This document shows, piece by piece, positions 34,954 to 43,222 of a stretch of DNA of 64,000 bases. The position numbers and the translations under genes are program-made. How positions within the stretch are numbered: the first letter of the stretch is position 1; every line of letters begins with the position of its first letter. Where the stretch lies: the NCBI RefSeq assembly GCF_021183625.1, contig NZ_CP089214.1, positions 1,798,001-1,862,000 on the forward strand, given 5' to 3'. This DNA is from Nocardia asteroides. GTDB taxonomy: Bacteria > Actinomycetota > Actinomycetes > Mycobacteriales > Mycobacteriaceae. Under the pieces are notes generated by a model that saw only the letters and a program-made list of their open reading frames with translations, was not told where the DNA came from and did not search any database.

Positions 34954-36660
34954 CTACGCTGCTGTTCGCTGAATTGCGGAAAGAATCTCGGCACCCGGTG
35001 GCCCGTCACCGGCGAGCGCCAAGCGGGCCGCGTCGTACTCGGCTCGTTTCCTGATCCGGTCAGCGACAGCGGCCATGACCAGGTGCGCTCGCGGTGGTGC
35101 GTCCTTGTCGCCGGGGCGGATCGGGGTGATGCGCAGGTTCGGCCGCTCGGGCAGGGTGATTCCGGCGGCTGCGAGGTACTGGCGCACGAACTCGGCGCGG
35201 TCGGCGCGGTGGTCCTCCACCGACTTGCCGGTCCACAGCCCCGAGGAGATGACCCGCTGGCCGGGTAGCCCGAGGCACTCCCGGCGATGCGCCTTGCCCT
35301 TGCAACGACCGGCCACGGTCTTGGCGCTGGCGCCCTCAGGGACGATGCCGAAGCGCAGCCATACCGCACAGGTCTTGGAGCACGGGGTGCGCTTGAGCTC
35401 CTCCTGCAACCGGTCGTAGTGCACCGCCACCCGCGTGCTACCGGGCTCGAGAATTTCCGCCACCGACTTGGTGAGGTACTTGGTCAGGTAGCGGACCTTG
35501 CGGTCCTCCTCATCGGACCCGGCGAGGATCTGCACCGTCTTGCACTGGGCGCCGAAGCGCAACGTGTGCGCGGGTTCCAGCTCGTCCACGGTGTCCATGA
35601 CCGCCAGCGCCTCGTCCCAGGTGGTCAGAGGTGCGCCGGTGTCGGGGTCGGTGAAGGTGTTGGCCTGGTGGTCCCAGACCGGCATCCGGTCGTCGGTGTA
35701 GACCTCGTGGTCGTGATGCGGCCACCAGATGTTGCGGTAGGTCGCCGCGGTCACCTGCTTGAGCAGCTCGTTGGGGACCGTGCCGCGCATGGCGATGTGC
35801 AGGTGCGGGGCACCGCGCTTCTGCGGTTCCACGGTGGCGAAGTACTGCACGTTCCAGCCCACCGCCCTGCGGAGGTTCTGCACCCAGCGGGTGAACAGGC
35901 GCTTGAGGTGGATGGTGTCGCGGGCCGCGCGGGTGTAGTCGTAGGAATCCGGGTGCACCGGGGAGCCGTCCTTGACCATCTGCCCGTCCGGGCCGGGCAC
36001 CTCGTTGATCCGGCCGTAGGAGGGCAGGGTCAGGGTGAAGAACGTCGACGGCCGATACTTGCCCGCGTACTCCCGGCCCACGGTGCGCTTGGCGACCTTC
36101 TTGCGCGGCAGGTCGGGCACATCGTCGCGGCGCCGGGTGCTCTTGGCCTTGCGGCGAGGTTTGGGGTCCAGCGACGGGAACGGGCCACGCGCCCCGGACT
36201 CCTTCAACTCGGTATCCAGCTCACCCACGAGTTCGCGGATGGCATCGGCTGCTTCGTCGTCCCCGGCCTGGCGGGCGTTGTGGTACTCGGTCGCCATGTG
36301 CGCGCGGGCACCGAGCAGATCACGCTGTGCCGCAGTCACTTCCGGCTCATCACGGACCGGCTCGACAGCGAGGGTCCAGCCTTCCTTGCACTGGACCATC
36401 CGCGTGTACCGGGCAGCTTTCGCGCAGGCGGGGCAGACGGTGGCGATGGTGGATTTGCAGGGAACGCCGATGTAGGAGATGCGGCCGGTGTCGCGGTCGA
36501 AGGCCCGCATCGGGATCATGCGAGCGCAGACACCTTCGTGTTCCGCGGCGGATTCGGCGATCTCGTTGAGGTTCGGGAGCGCACGACGATCCGCCGCAGT
36601 CTGCCGGGTGGGGGCAGGCTGTGACGGGTCATCGTTCACCACCGGGGCGGTGTCGGTCAT
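34954..36660 (-). CDS. repSA: RepSA-type rolling-circle replication initiator
   Basis: The 568-residue protein has an N-terminal cysteine cluster ('VPCKSTIATVCPACAK', Cys68-Cys79, plus Cys91) likely to bind zinc, then the HUH endonuclease core. The HUH motif is 'APHLHIAMRG' with His286 and His288, and 'KVRYLTKYLTKS' supplies the candidate nicking tyrosines Tyr391 and Tyr395. 'RPSTFFTLTLPSYGRI' is the preceding strand. It nicks the double-strand origin and starts rolling-circle replication of the excised circle. Its ATG overlaps the stop of the upstream membrane-protein gene by 4 nt. The related pSAM2 protein is of similar length. Confidence 0.94.
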   Translation of the reverse strand: MTDTAPVVNDDPSQPAPTRQTAADRRALPNLNEIAESAAEHEGVCARMIPMRAFDRDTGRISYIGVPCKSTIATVCPACAKAARYTRMVQCKEGWTLAVEPVRDEPEVTAAQRDLLGARAHMATEYHNARQAGDDEAADAIRELVGELDTELKESGARGPFPSLDPKPRRKAKSTRRRDDVPDLPRKKVAKRTVGREYAGKYRPSTFFTLTLPSYGRINEVPGPDGQMVKDGSPVHPDSYDYTRAARDTIHLKRLFTRWVQNLRRAVGWNVQYFATVEPQKRGAPHLHIAMRGTVPNELLKQVTAATYRNIWWPHHDHEVYTDDRMPVWDHQANTFTDPDTGAPLTTWDEALAVMDTVDELEPAHTLRFGAQCKTVQILAGSDEEDRKVRYLTKYLTKSVAEILEPGSTRVAVHYDRLQEELKRTPCSKTCAVWLRFGIVPEGASAKTVAGRCKGKAHRRECLGLPGQRVISSGLWTGKSVEDHRADRAEFVRQYLAAAGITLPERPNLRITPIRPGDKDAPPRAHLVMAAVADRIRKRAEYDAARLALAGDGPPGAEILSAIQRTAA

Positions 36661-37301
36661 GCGGCGTCCTTGTCGGTCGAGTCCAGGCCGGGCAGCGGGC
36701 GGTGCTCGGGCAGGGAGATGACGTCAGCGAGGGAATCGCCGTAGCGGAACGACAGCTCCACCACAGCGGGGCCGGTGATGCGGGCGCGGGCAGCGTCGGC
36801 GCCGAAGGCGTGGGCCAGGTGCTCGGCGCGGTTCTCCCAATCGGCCGGCTGCTGTCCGGCGAGCATCTTGACCCGGACCACATCGGTGGAGGCGCCCACC
36901 GCGACCGAGAGCAGGCGCGGGCAGAACACGCGCTCACCCTCCCGGACGGTGAGGTTGCAGGCGACCAGAAGACGGCGCCAGCGGCGGGTGTAGCGCCACC
37001 AGGTCAGGAAGCGGGTGCGGGCGCGGGCGGTGACCCACCGCTCGAACATCTCCGGACGACGGTGCCGCCAGAGCATGATCCCCGCGAGGGCCACGAGCCC
37101 GAGCCCGAGGCCGACCGGCCAGCCGAACACCACCCCGGCGGTGACGGCGAAGGCGAGCGGGGCGGAGATGACCGGGAACAGGACCGCCCACTTGATCGCG
37201 AGGGCAGCGGCGTAGCCGGTGTAGAGCAGGGCGAATCCGGCGCCGGTCAGGATGGCGTCGAACGGATCGGTGCCGGTCTCGGTGGTCGTGGTGGTCTTCA
37301 C
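36657..37301 (-). CDS. AICE membrane protein of unknown function
   Basis: The 214-residue product has a Thr-rich N-terminus and two to three membrane segments between about residues 18 and 80 (AGFALLYTGYAAALAIKWAV, SAPLAFAVTAGVVFGWPVG, GLVALAGIMLW). A cytoplasmic basic stretch (RRPEMFERWVTARARTRFLTWWRYTRRWRR) and a soluble C-terminal domain of about 90 residues follow. Similar proteins accompany TraB/FtsK in Nocardia and Streptomyces elements and may anchor or assist the translocase. The start is GTG 37301, overlapping the small upstream gene by 4 nt; its stop overlaps repSA likewise. No enzymatic motif is seen. Confidence 0.75.
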   Translation of the reverse strand: MKTTTTTETGTDPFDAILTGAGFALLYTGYAAALAIKWAVLFPVISAPLAFAVTAGVVFGWPVGLGLGLVALAGIMLWRHRRPEMFERWVTARARTRFLTWWRYTRRWRRLLVACNLTVREGERVFCPRLLSVAVGASTDVVRVKMLAGQQPADWENRAEHLAHAFGADAARARITGPAVVELSFRYGDSLADVISLPEHRPLPGLDSTDKDAA

Positions 37302-37471
37302 GGCTGATCCTCCAGTTCGGTGGGGGTGAAGAGTTCGAGTTCGAGTTGCCCGGGTGTCGGAGCGAAGGGGATCGGGGCGGTGGTGCGGGTCCGGCACTTG
37401 CGGACCCCGGCAGCAGCCTTGGCGACGATCGGGTGCACCTCGTCGGCCGCGCGCTTGCGAGTGGTGCTCAT
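37298..37471 (-). CDS. small AICE protein, 57 residues
   Basis: The product reads as a basic N-terminus (STTRKRAADEVHPIVAKAAAGVRKCRTRT) followed by a Pro/Glu/Leu-rich tail (GQLELELFTPTELEDQP). It is recognised as a gene because it is joined by 4-nt overlaps to genes on both sides (ATGA at its start, GTGA at its stop). No fold or function can be named. Confidence 0.6.
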   Translation of the reverse strand: MSTTRKRAADEVHPIVAKAAAGVRKCRTRTTAPIPFAPTPGQLELELFTPTELEDQP

Positions 37472-37689
37472 GCCGCCTCCGGCCAGTCGTCGTCCCCGTG
37501 GGCGAGGTCGAGGTGCCAGCCGGGGGCGTCGCCGGTCTCGGCCAGCAGGTGCATCACCACGGCAAGGGGGTCGGCGCCGGAGCGCTCCCAGCGGCAGCGA
37601 CGCTCGGCGCGGGTGTCGGCCACCAGCTCGGCGTCCCGGTCGCGGTCGTGGTTGGGGTTGTCGGAGAACAGGTTTCGGACGGTGGACAT
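37468..37689 (-). CDS. small acidic AICE protein, 73 residues
   Basis: The product is hydrophilic and rich in Asp, Arg and His (NHDRDRDAELVADTRAERRC, LHLAHGDDDWPEAA-like C-terminus). It begins with ATG 37689, which shares one base with the stop of the next upstream gene, and overlaps the following gene by 4 nt. The tight coupling is the main evidence that it is translated. Function unknown. Confidence 0.6.
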   Translation of the reverse strand: MSTVRNLFSDNPNHDRDRDAELVADTRAERRCRWERSGADPLAVVMHLLAETGDAPGWHLDLAHGDDDWPEAA

Positions 37690-38012
37690 CAGCGGGACTC
37701 GCTTTCGGAGGTGCCGCACACAAGGCAGAGGCGGGAAGAGGACGTGGTGCCGTGGGACCGGGCGGTGGCCCCGTGGGAGTCGATGAACGCGTGGCCGGTC
37801 TGCTCGCACTGATCGGGGATCCGGCAGCCGTTGCAGATGATCGTGTCGCCGTCGTAGACCCACCGAGCGCGGCCGGGAAGGAAGGTCAGGAAGGCGATCG
37901 CCTGATACCTGGTGTCGAAGCAGACCGACTCCCCATCGGTGTCGGTGAACAGCTCGCCGCAGGAATCGCAGTAGACGACGACGTGGATCTCGGTCACGAA
38001 CCCACGCCTCAC
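37689..38012 (-). CDS. small zinc-finger-like AICE protein
   Basis: The 107-residue protein has seven cysteines, among them CDSC (residues 15-18), CNGC and CLVCG pairs spaced like two zinc ribbons; His and Asp side chains are nearby. The central 'FDTRYQAIAFLTFLPGRARWVYDGDTIICNG' is strand-rich. GTG 38012 is chosen because GGAGG lies 7-8 nt upstream and it overlaps the FtsK-like gene's stop by 4 nt (GTGA). Such small zinc proteins are common in actinomycete elements and may regulate transfer; this is inference. Confidence 0.7.
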   Translation of the reverse strand: MRRGFVTEIHVVVYCDSCGELFTDTDGESVCFDTRYQAIAFLTFLPGRARWVYDGDTIICNGCRIPDQCEQTGHAFIDSHGATARSHGTTSSSRLCLVCGTSESESR

Positions 38013-39370
38013 GCCGCCACCTCCCCGTCACCGAGGTCGTCGGGGTCGAACCCGGAGTAGTCCGCCGCCGGAGCGGTATCGGGACCAACCGGGGAGAAGG
38101 CATCCACGATGGCGTCCACGGCCTCATCGGAGACCCAGAACGCGCGCACGCGGGTGAACCCGGTGGTGCCGTCCTCCCCGACGTAGCCGACACCGGGCGT
38201 GGTCGCGGGGATGGTGTCGCAGCGCGCGCCCCGGTCCCGGGCGCCCTGGCCGTGGACCATCGCGGTCTGTGTCGGCTCGTCCAGCCGGAGCCCGATGCGC
38301 ACCGAGTAGAGCTGCCGGTTGGGCATGGTCTCCTTGGACGGGTCCTGCAACGCCGAGATCATCACGAACGCCGCAGCGCGGCCCTTGGTCAGCAGCAGCC
38401 CCGACAGCCGGTCGAACTCGGCGCGTTCCTCCCGCGTCGCATACGCGGACAGGGCAGCGGCCTCGTCGATGATGAACAGGATCAGCGGCTCATCGGTCGT
38501 GGGGTAGAGCTTGCGGGTACCGGTGGCGCGCATCCGGGCCGTGCGCTCGTCCATCAGGGTCACCGCCTCGCGCAGCATGGCGAGGATGGACTCGGTGTTA
38601 ACTCCGAACCGCACGTAGAGCCGATCGGCGCCGCGCCCGAACTCCGCACCACCCTTCGGGTCGCACATCCACACATCCACCAGCCCGGCACGGATCGCAG
38701 GACCGAGCCCGGCGATGATCGAGTGCAGCACCGAGCCCTTGCCCGAGCCGGTCGCCCCGGCCACGAGAATCTGCGAGCCGTAGACCCGCAGCAGCCACGG
38801 CGAGCCGTCCTCGGTCACCCCGACCGGCACCGCCTCCAGATCGACACCGACCGAAGCCGGAGTCACGGCCGCAGGGTCGGGTAACGCCGGAGCGGGCGGG
38901 GCGAGCCGCTGCCCGTCGAACACGGCAGTGGTCGGGATCGACTCAGCGAGGGTGTCGTAGGCCCGCAGGGTGATCCGCAGGCAGCTCGGATCGGTCCCGG
39001 CCACGGTCACCGAGCCGACCGCGAAGTAGGTGGCGAACAGCTCGCAGGTGGGCTCGGCCGACCAGTCCGAGAGCTTCTGCCCGCCGAGCATCTGCACATC
39101 CACCCCGATGCCGTGATCGGTGTAGCCCCAGCCGAGCACCTGCGGGAACCCGCGCTCACGGGAACCCAGCTTCAGCGCCTCGAACATGATGTTGGTCTGC
39201 GCCGGGTCGGCCAGGATGAACGCGGCCGGACGCAGCTCCGGCGGGGCAGCGGCGACGATCTGATCGGTGGTGATCGGGCGGGCGGTCGGCCGGTCGAGGA
39301 ACCTCCACCAGGTCAGCACGCCCGCACCGACCAGGCTGGCCGAGCCGACCATGAGTGCTTCCAGGGACAT
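38009..39370 (-). CDS. FtsK/SpoIIIE-domain DNA translocase (TraB/TraSA-like)
   Basis: The 453-residue protein has one N-terminal membrane segment (residues about 5-22), a linker domain, then the RecA-like motor. The motor has Walker A GATGSGKGS at residues 205-213, Walker B 'LILFIIDEAAAL' (about 296-307), and downstream 'MISALQDPSKETMPNRQLYSVRIGLRL', typical of FtsK motors. In AICEs this single protein forms a hexamer that pumps double-stranded DNA into the recipient. The canonical FtsK gamma domain is replaced by a short C-terminus (VRAFWVSDEAVDAIVDAF) in the winged-helix position. It lies 2 nt after the DUF2637 gene. Confidence 0.92.
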   Translation of the reverse strand: MSLEALMVGSASLVGAGVLTWWRFLDRPTARPITTDQIVAAAPPELRPAAFILADPAQTNIMFEALKLGSRERGFPQVLGWGYTDHGIGVDVQMLGGQKLSDWSAEPTCELFATYFAVGSVTVAGTDPSCLRITLRAYDTLAESIPTTAVFDGQRLAPPAPALPDPAAVTPASVGVDLEAVPVGVTEDGSPWLLRVYGSQILVAGATGSGKGSVLHSIIAGLGPAIRAGLVDVWMCDPKGGAEFGRGADRLYVRFGVNTESILAMLREAVTLMDERTARMRATGTRKLYPTTDEPLILFIIDEAAALSAYATREERAEFDRLSGLLLTKGRAAAFVMISALQDPSKETMPNRQLYSVRIGLRLDEPTQTAMVHGQGARDRGARCDTIPATTPGVGYVGEDGTTGFTRVRAFWVSDEAVDAIVDAFSPVGPDTAPAADYSGFDPDDLGDGEVAA

Positions 39371-39372
39371 GA

Positions 39373-40176
39373 CTAGTTACCCCCTGCCACCGCAAGCGGC
39401 AGCATCGGCTGAACGACCGGGCGAGGCCGCGCAGCGAGAACAGGACGGACCGGAGCCGTGAAGGGCGCAGGGCGCACCACAGCGGGCTCGGGAACCGGGT
39501 CGGGCTCCGGCGCAGAAGCCGGGGCCGGGGTGTCGGCGGGCGTGGCCTTACCGACGTAGTTGCGGGCAGTCGAGGTCGAAACTCCCAGTGCCGCAGCAAT
39601 TTCTGGGAACCTCTTGCCGTCGGCGTGCATCTCGATCGCACGAGTGACCTTGGCCGGATCACGCCGAGCGGCAGGCTTGCGCCGACGAACCGGGGCCGGA
39701 GCCGGGATCGGCTCGGAGACCGCGACCGCAGACGGCTCCGGCACGGCTACGGCGTCCGTGATGGGCTCGCGGTTCGAGGCCCGGAACAGCATCCCCAGCC
39801 CGTGGGTATCGACCAGCAGCGACACCGGCGCCACCGCAGCGACGAGGGCAGCGGCCCACCAGGGCAGGTGCTCACCCGCCATCGCCGCATGGACGCTGTT
39901 GCCGATCACCGAGACCAGGGCGCCGCAGACCAGCACTCCGAGGAACCAGCGCCGCTCCGGCCCGCTGGCGAGCACGAGCATGGAGATGGTCGCCTGGATG
40001 ATCGTGCCGTCCACGATCACCGGCCACAGCCACGCCAGCTCGCGCGGGGTGCGGGCCATGATCGCCAGCTCCTTGAGCGCGGCGATACTGAGGGCGAAGG
40101 CGGCGACGCCGATGGTCACGATCACCAGGACCGCGACCCACCGGGCCACCCGCATCGCCGTGGAACGCTCGGACAC
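39373..40176 (-). CDS. DUF2637 membrane protein with C-terminal helix-turn-helix
   Basis: The 267-residue protein has four membrane segments in residues about 10-125 (VARWVAVLVIVTIGVAAFAL, LAWLWPVIVDGTIIQATISM, FLGVLVCGALVSVIGNSVHA, WWAAALVAAVAPVSLLVDTH), the DUF2637 pattern. A Pro/Ala linker, then a short helix-turn-helix (RDPAKVTRAIEMHADGKRFPEIAAALGVSTSTARNYVGKA) and a Pro-rich tail follow. Such proteins, linked to Spd spread functions of Streptomyces plasmids, sit next to traB in many AICEs. The HTH suggests contact with element DNA at the membrane during transfer, which is inference. Confidence 0.82.
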   Translation of the reverse strand: MSERSTAMRVARWVAVLVIVTIGVAAFALSIAALKELAIMARTPRELAWLWPVIVDGTIIQATISMLVLASGPERRWFLGVLVCGALVSVIGNSVHAAMAGEHLPWWAAALVAAVAPVSLLVDTHGLGMLFRASNREPITDAVAVPEPSAVAVSEPIPAPAPVRRRKPAARRDPAKVTRAIEMHADGKRFPEIAAALGVSTSTARNYVGKATPADTPAPASAPEPDPVPEPAVVRPAPFTAPVRPVLAARPRPVVQPMLPLAVAGGN

Positions 40177-40178
40177 GA

Positions 40179-40463
40179 CTACGCCGCCTTCCCGGCGTCC
40201 ACCGTGTCAACGGTGGTGTCGGTCTGGGTGGACTCGGCGGCATCGTGCTCGGCCAGCACCGTGCTCAGCTGATCGAGCAGGGACCGGGCATCGGTGATCG
40301 ACAGCGACAGGTACGAGCGCTGCGCGCACCCGAGCAGGTCGACCAGCACCGTGGCCGGAAGCAGCTCCTCGTCGCCACTGTATTTGTACTGGTAGACCCG
40401 CTCCGGGCTGTACCGGACCTCCAAACCGTCGTAGCCGTCCACGACCGTGCTGACGTAGGTCAT
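40179..40463 (-). CDS. small conserved AICE protein, 94 residues
   Basis: The product has an N-terminal strand-rich part (VDGYDGLEVRYSPERVYQYKYSGDEEL), a helix (LVDLLGCAQRSYLSLSITDARSLLDQLSTVLAEHD) and a Thr/Asp tail. It begins at ATG 40463, sharing one base with the preceding gene's stop (TGATG), and lies 2 nt before the DUF2637 gene. The position between the first operon gene and the membrane transfer genes is its only functional clue. Confidence 0.65.
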   Translation of the reverse strand: MTYVSTVVDGYDGLEVRYSPERVYQYKYSGDEELLPATVLVDLLGCAQRSYLSLSITDARSLLDQLSTVLAEHDAAESTQTDTTVDTVDAGKAA

Positions 40464-40915
40464 CACGCACCGGCCTTCGCGCCCGCGCCGTTGCCGGTGG
40501 CCTTCGGGGTGTTGTTGTCGCCCTTGATCCCCGTCGCCCGGTACACGTAGCCCAGGTACTTGAAATCGCCCTGACCCATCACCCGCGCCTCGGCCGTCAG
40601 GCCCTCCAGCTCGATCAGCCAGATCCCCGGCGCCAGCTCCTGCCCCGCCGGAACCGGCCGGTGCTCGGAGATGAACTTGATCTCGAAGGAAGCCCGCTTG
40701 GCCTTCTCCTCGTCCGGGTCCGACACCGTCGCGCTCCACAGCGGCAGCCCCGAACCCTCACCGGTCTTCGGGTTGTAGTCCCGCTCCTGCTCGGCCAGCG
40801 CGCTGCGGTCCGGGTTGTACTTGATCGCCGGGCCGATCTCCCCCATCAGCAGCAGCTTCCCCGGGAACGCCGCACCCGACTCGATCGGGAACCGGAAACC
40901 CCTCTTGATTGCCAT
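40463..40915 (-). CDS. first gene of the AICE transfer operon, unknown function
   Basis: The 150-residue soluble protein reads as an all-beta fold ('KLLLMGEIGPAIKYNPDRS', 'FEIKFISEHRPVPAGQELAPGIWLIELEGLTAEARVMGQGDFKYLGYVYRATGIKG') with a Gly/Ala tail. ATG 40915 follows GGGAGAG by 4 bases. It leads the long minus-strand operon running to the integrase. It is divergent from the GntR-type regulator, sharing a control region with three repeated sequence blocks. Homologues are frequent first genes in AICE operons, but the role is unknown to me. Confidence 0.7.
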   Translation of the reverse strand: MAIKRGFRFPIESGAAFPGKLLLMGEIGPAIKYNPDRSALAEQERDYNPKTGEGSGLPLWSATVSDPDEEKAKRASFEIKFISEHRPVPAGQELAPGIWLIELEGLTAEARVMGQGDFKYLGYVYRATGIKGDNNTPKATGNGAGAKAGA

Positions 40916-40968
40916 TGATCTCTCCCACCTCGCCTTTTGGTGTCCCCGAATGTGGGGCACCTCTCAAC

Positions 40969-41094
40969 GGTAGCAGTTGCTTTCGCTGGAAAGCAACTGC
41001 TTTCTAGCGTCGTTGACAAACCGCCTGCTGAAAGGGCATGGACGCAGGTAAACGCCGAAAAGCAGACTGATACCCTCGTGGGGCAACTGCTACC
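40969..41094. promoter_or_regulatory. repeated operator blocks in the divergent AICE control region
   Basis: AGCAGTTGCTTTC (40972-40984) and GAAAGCAACTGCT (40989-41001) are a perfect 13-bp inverted repeat with a GCTG centre. A third copy, GCAACTGCTACC (41083-41094), is the perfect inverse of 40969-40980. TTGACA occurs at 41013-41018. The outer block ends 15 bases before the GntR-type start codon. The GntR-domain protein is the obvious candidate to bind, silencing both directions. Confidence 0.75.
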
Positions 41095-41109
41095 GCGAGG
41101 AGTCTTGTC

Positions 41110-41967
41110 GTGACCGGACCCGAACAGCCCGCGACCCCGGCACATCTGCGGATCGCGCACGCGATTCGGGCCGACATCGAGGCTGGCCGTCTTCGTGACG
41201 GTCAACGTCTGCCTTCGACCCGAGAGCTAGCGCAGCAGTGGCACGCAAGTCAGTTGACCGTCACGAAGGCGATGGAGCAGCTCACAGCAGATGGATACGT
41301 GGCGAGCCGGGAACGCTCCGGGCGCATCGTCACGACACCAACCGCGATCAGCCTCAGCATGACTGGACCGGTACGACTGACCCGACCCCGAGTTGTTTAT
41401 GTCGGCGGCTACCCCGGCAGCGGGAAAAGCGAGTTTGGCCGAGTCCTCGCACGCGAAACCGGATGGGCCATTCTCGACAAAGATACGATTGCTCGTCCGA
41501 TTATTGAACCGGCACTTGAGGACCTCGGGTCAAGTATCAATGACCGCGAATCGGACACTTACCTTACGCGCATTCGGCCACGCGAGTACGAAGCGCTCGG
41601 AGCGGTCGTTCAAGAAAATCTGGAATGCGGCAATTCTGTTATCGCCACCGCGCCTTATCTGCGTGAGTTCAATGACATCACTTGGATTGAACGCGCCAGT
41701 TCACGAGCTGCGGCAGCAAGCGCGCAGGTCACATTTCTCTGGGTGCGCTGCTCACCAGAGTCGATGCACACTTATCTCCGACATCGCGGAGCCGGTCGGG
41801 ACAATTGGAAATTATCTAACTGGGCCGATTATTCAGCGGCAATCGACACTTCCTATCGTCCCGCAGCCGAGCACGTCGTCATCGACAATGACACTGATAG
41901 CGAGCCACTGCGAACCCAGGCACAGAGATTGATCGAGGACCTCCGACGCGAGGCGCAATCGGCGTGA
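41110..41967 (+). CDS. GntR helix-turn-helix fused to a P-loop kinase-like domain
   Basis: The 285-residue protein joins two parts. Residues 8-75 are a GntR winged helix ('AIRADIEAGRLRDGQRLPSTRELAQQWHASQLTVTKAMEQLTADGYVASRERSGRIV'). From about residue 95 there is a P-loop NTPase of the zeta-toxin/AAA_33 kinase type, with Walker A GYPGSGKS (residues 100-107), 'AILDKDTIARPI' and a lid-like 'RHRGAGRDNW'. The usual GntR effector domain (FCD or UTRA) is absent, so nucleotide or a phosphorylated small molecule may be the signal. It begins the plus-strand cargo operon and faces the transfer operon across repeated operators. Base composition is below the chromosome average. Confidence 0.8.
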   Translation: MTGPEQPATPAHLRIAHAIRADIEAGRLRDGQRLPSTRELAQQWHASQLTVTKAMEQLTADGYVASRERSGRIVTTPTAISLSMTGPVRLTRPRVVYVGGYPGSGKSEFGRVLARETGWAILDKDTIARPIIEPALEDLGSSINDRESDTYLTRIRPREYEALGAVVQENLECGNSVIATAPYLREFNDITWIERASSRAAAASAQVTFLWVRCSPESMHTYLRHRGAGRDNWKLSNWADYSAAIDTSYRPAAEHVVIDNDTDSEPLRTQAQRLIEDLRREAQSA

Positions 41968-42497
41968 CCGATCAGGGCGTCCTACTCTACGGGCCTCCCG
42001 CATCGGGCAAAGACACCGTCACTGCCTACCTCTCTCGCACCGACCGCCGATACCAGCTCTACCGCCGCTTGAAGGTGGGCAGCGGCCGTACCGAGAGCTA
42101 CCGGATGACGACCGCGCCAGCTCTGGACCACCTGGCCGCTACGGATCAAATCATCTGGGAGAATCGGCGATACGGTTCACGTTACGCGATCGAGCGCAGC
42201 TCAATCGAATTGATGATTCGCCAAGGTCAGATTCCGGTCATTCACGCAGGACAGCCCGAGATAATTCTTGCGATCCAGAATGCATTCCCCGTTACAACTT
42301 GGATAACAGTTGAATTGACCTGCCCGCGAGACATTGCGCTCAAACGAATAGTCGCGCGAGATACTGGAGACACCTATGCGCGATTGGCCGCATGGGATGC
42401 CACCCCGAGACTCCATCGCGCTGATCTCGTACTCGATACTTCTTTGCGCTCTCCGTCCGAGTCTGCGGATTCGATCCGCCGTGTTGTGGAGTCTTGA
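41964..42497 (+). CDS. guanylate-kinase-like P-loop kinase
   Basis: The 177-residue protein has Walker A GPPASGKDT (residues 10-18), then 'YQLYRRLKVGSGRTESYRMTTAPALDHL', where guanylate kinases bind the nucleotide, and 'WITVELTCPRDIALKRIVARDTGDTYARLAAWD' as the lid. It resembles guanylate kinase in size and motif order, but the GMP-binding residues are not clearly kept, so the substrate may differ. GTG 41964 overlaps the upstream gene's stop by 4 nt and its stop overlaps the next ATG by one base, so all three cargo genes are co-translated. Role unknown. Confidence 0.75.
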   Translation: MTDQGVLLYGPPASGKDTVTAYLSRTDRRYQLYRRLKVGSGRTESYRMTTAPALDHLAATDQIIWENRRYGSRYAIERSSIELMIRQGQIPVIHAGQPEIILAIQNAFPVTTWITVELTCPRDIALKRIVARDTGDTYARLAAWDATPRLHRADLVLDTSLRSPSESADSIRRVVES

Positions 42498-43222
42498 TGC
42501 CCGCATTTGAGATCGTTGTTCCCGCGCTCACGCTGCAAGCCAATGAGGGCGCCATCAACTTCGAAGCAACTCGCGAGTATGCCGTGCGTGCTGCTGCGAC
42601 CTGGGTCGATTACTTCATCTTGTCCGGCTCGACAACGCGAGGCAACCTCTTGAGTGTTGACGAACGCGCAGCGGTACTCGATCTCTGGCTTGAGGTGACC
42701 GAGCCGGAGCGACTGCTTCCCTGCTGTTGGGTAGCAGCGGACCTCTCGAATGCGGCGCAGCGCGGGGTTCGCCCTATGGCAGTGCTGAAAGGTCTCAGTC
42801 GGTCCGAAGCTATCGACTACTGCACCCAATTACCCGACGCTGCAACAATTTACAGCCACCCCATGTTTGGCGGAGTCCAATTCGACGGTCAGCTTGCGGC
42901 CGACCTACGACAGGGTGGGGCACTCCCGTCGGCCGGAAAGGTCGCAAAGATCACCAGCGATGAGGTTCGCGCGATCCAGGCCGCAGCAGGCGAGGCGTTC
43001 CGGCTCTGGGATGGCTCCTCGCGACGAATCGCCACCTCGCTGAGCGAAGGAGCCGCAGGTGTGGTGGCAACCCCGCTCAGTCCCTTCCAGGCGGACTTCC
43101 CTCCGAGATCCGTTGCCTCGATACAACGGGCTGTAGACGCAGTGCAGGCCGGATTGGACGCGCTTCCCACCCGCGCTGAGCGGACGAAGATGCTGATGGA
43201 TCAGGCTTCCTCCGCTACATAG
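42497..43222 (+). CDS. shortened dihydrodipicolinate-synthase-like aldolase
   Basis: The 241-residue protein follows the DapA/NanA TIM-barrel pattern, with 'VDYFILSGSTTRGNLLSVDERAAVLDLWLEV' in place of the GTTGE active-site strand and 'GALPSAGKVAKITSDEVRAIQAA', where a lysine could form the Schiff base. Family members are normally about 290-300 residues, so roughly 50 residues are missing. 'GSTTRG' departs from the pyruvate-binding consensus. It is therefore unlikely to serve lysine synthesis. ATG 42497 shares one base with the kinase stop. The coupling to two P-loop proteins suggests a small-molecule modifying module. Confidence 0.7.
   Translation: MPAFEIVVPALTLQANEGAINFEATREYAVRAAATWVDYFILSGSTTRGNLLSVDERAAVLDLWLEVTEPERLLPCCWVAADLSNAAQRGVRPMAVLKGLSRSEAIDYCTQLPDAATIYSHPMFGGVQFDGQLAADLRQGGALPSAGKVAKITSDEVRAIQAAAGEAFRLWDGSSRRIATSLSEGAAGVVATPLSPFQADFPPRSVASIQRAVDAVQAGLDALPTRAERTKMLMDQASSAT

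Noticed and set aside
42497..43222. A genuine dihydrodipicolinate synthase for lysine biosynthesis
   Set aside because: It is about 50 residues too short, its pyruvate-binding strand is altered, and it is coupled to kinase genes on a mobile element.
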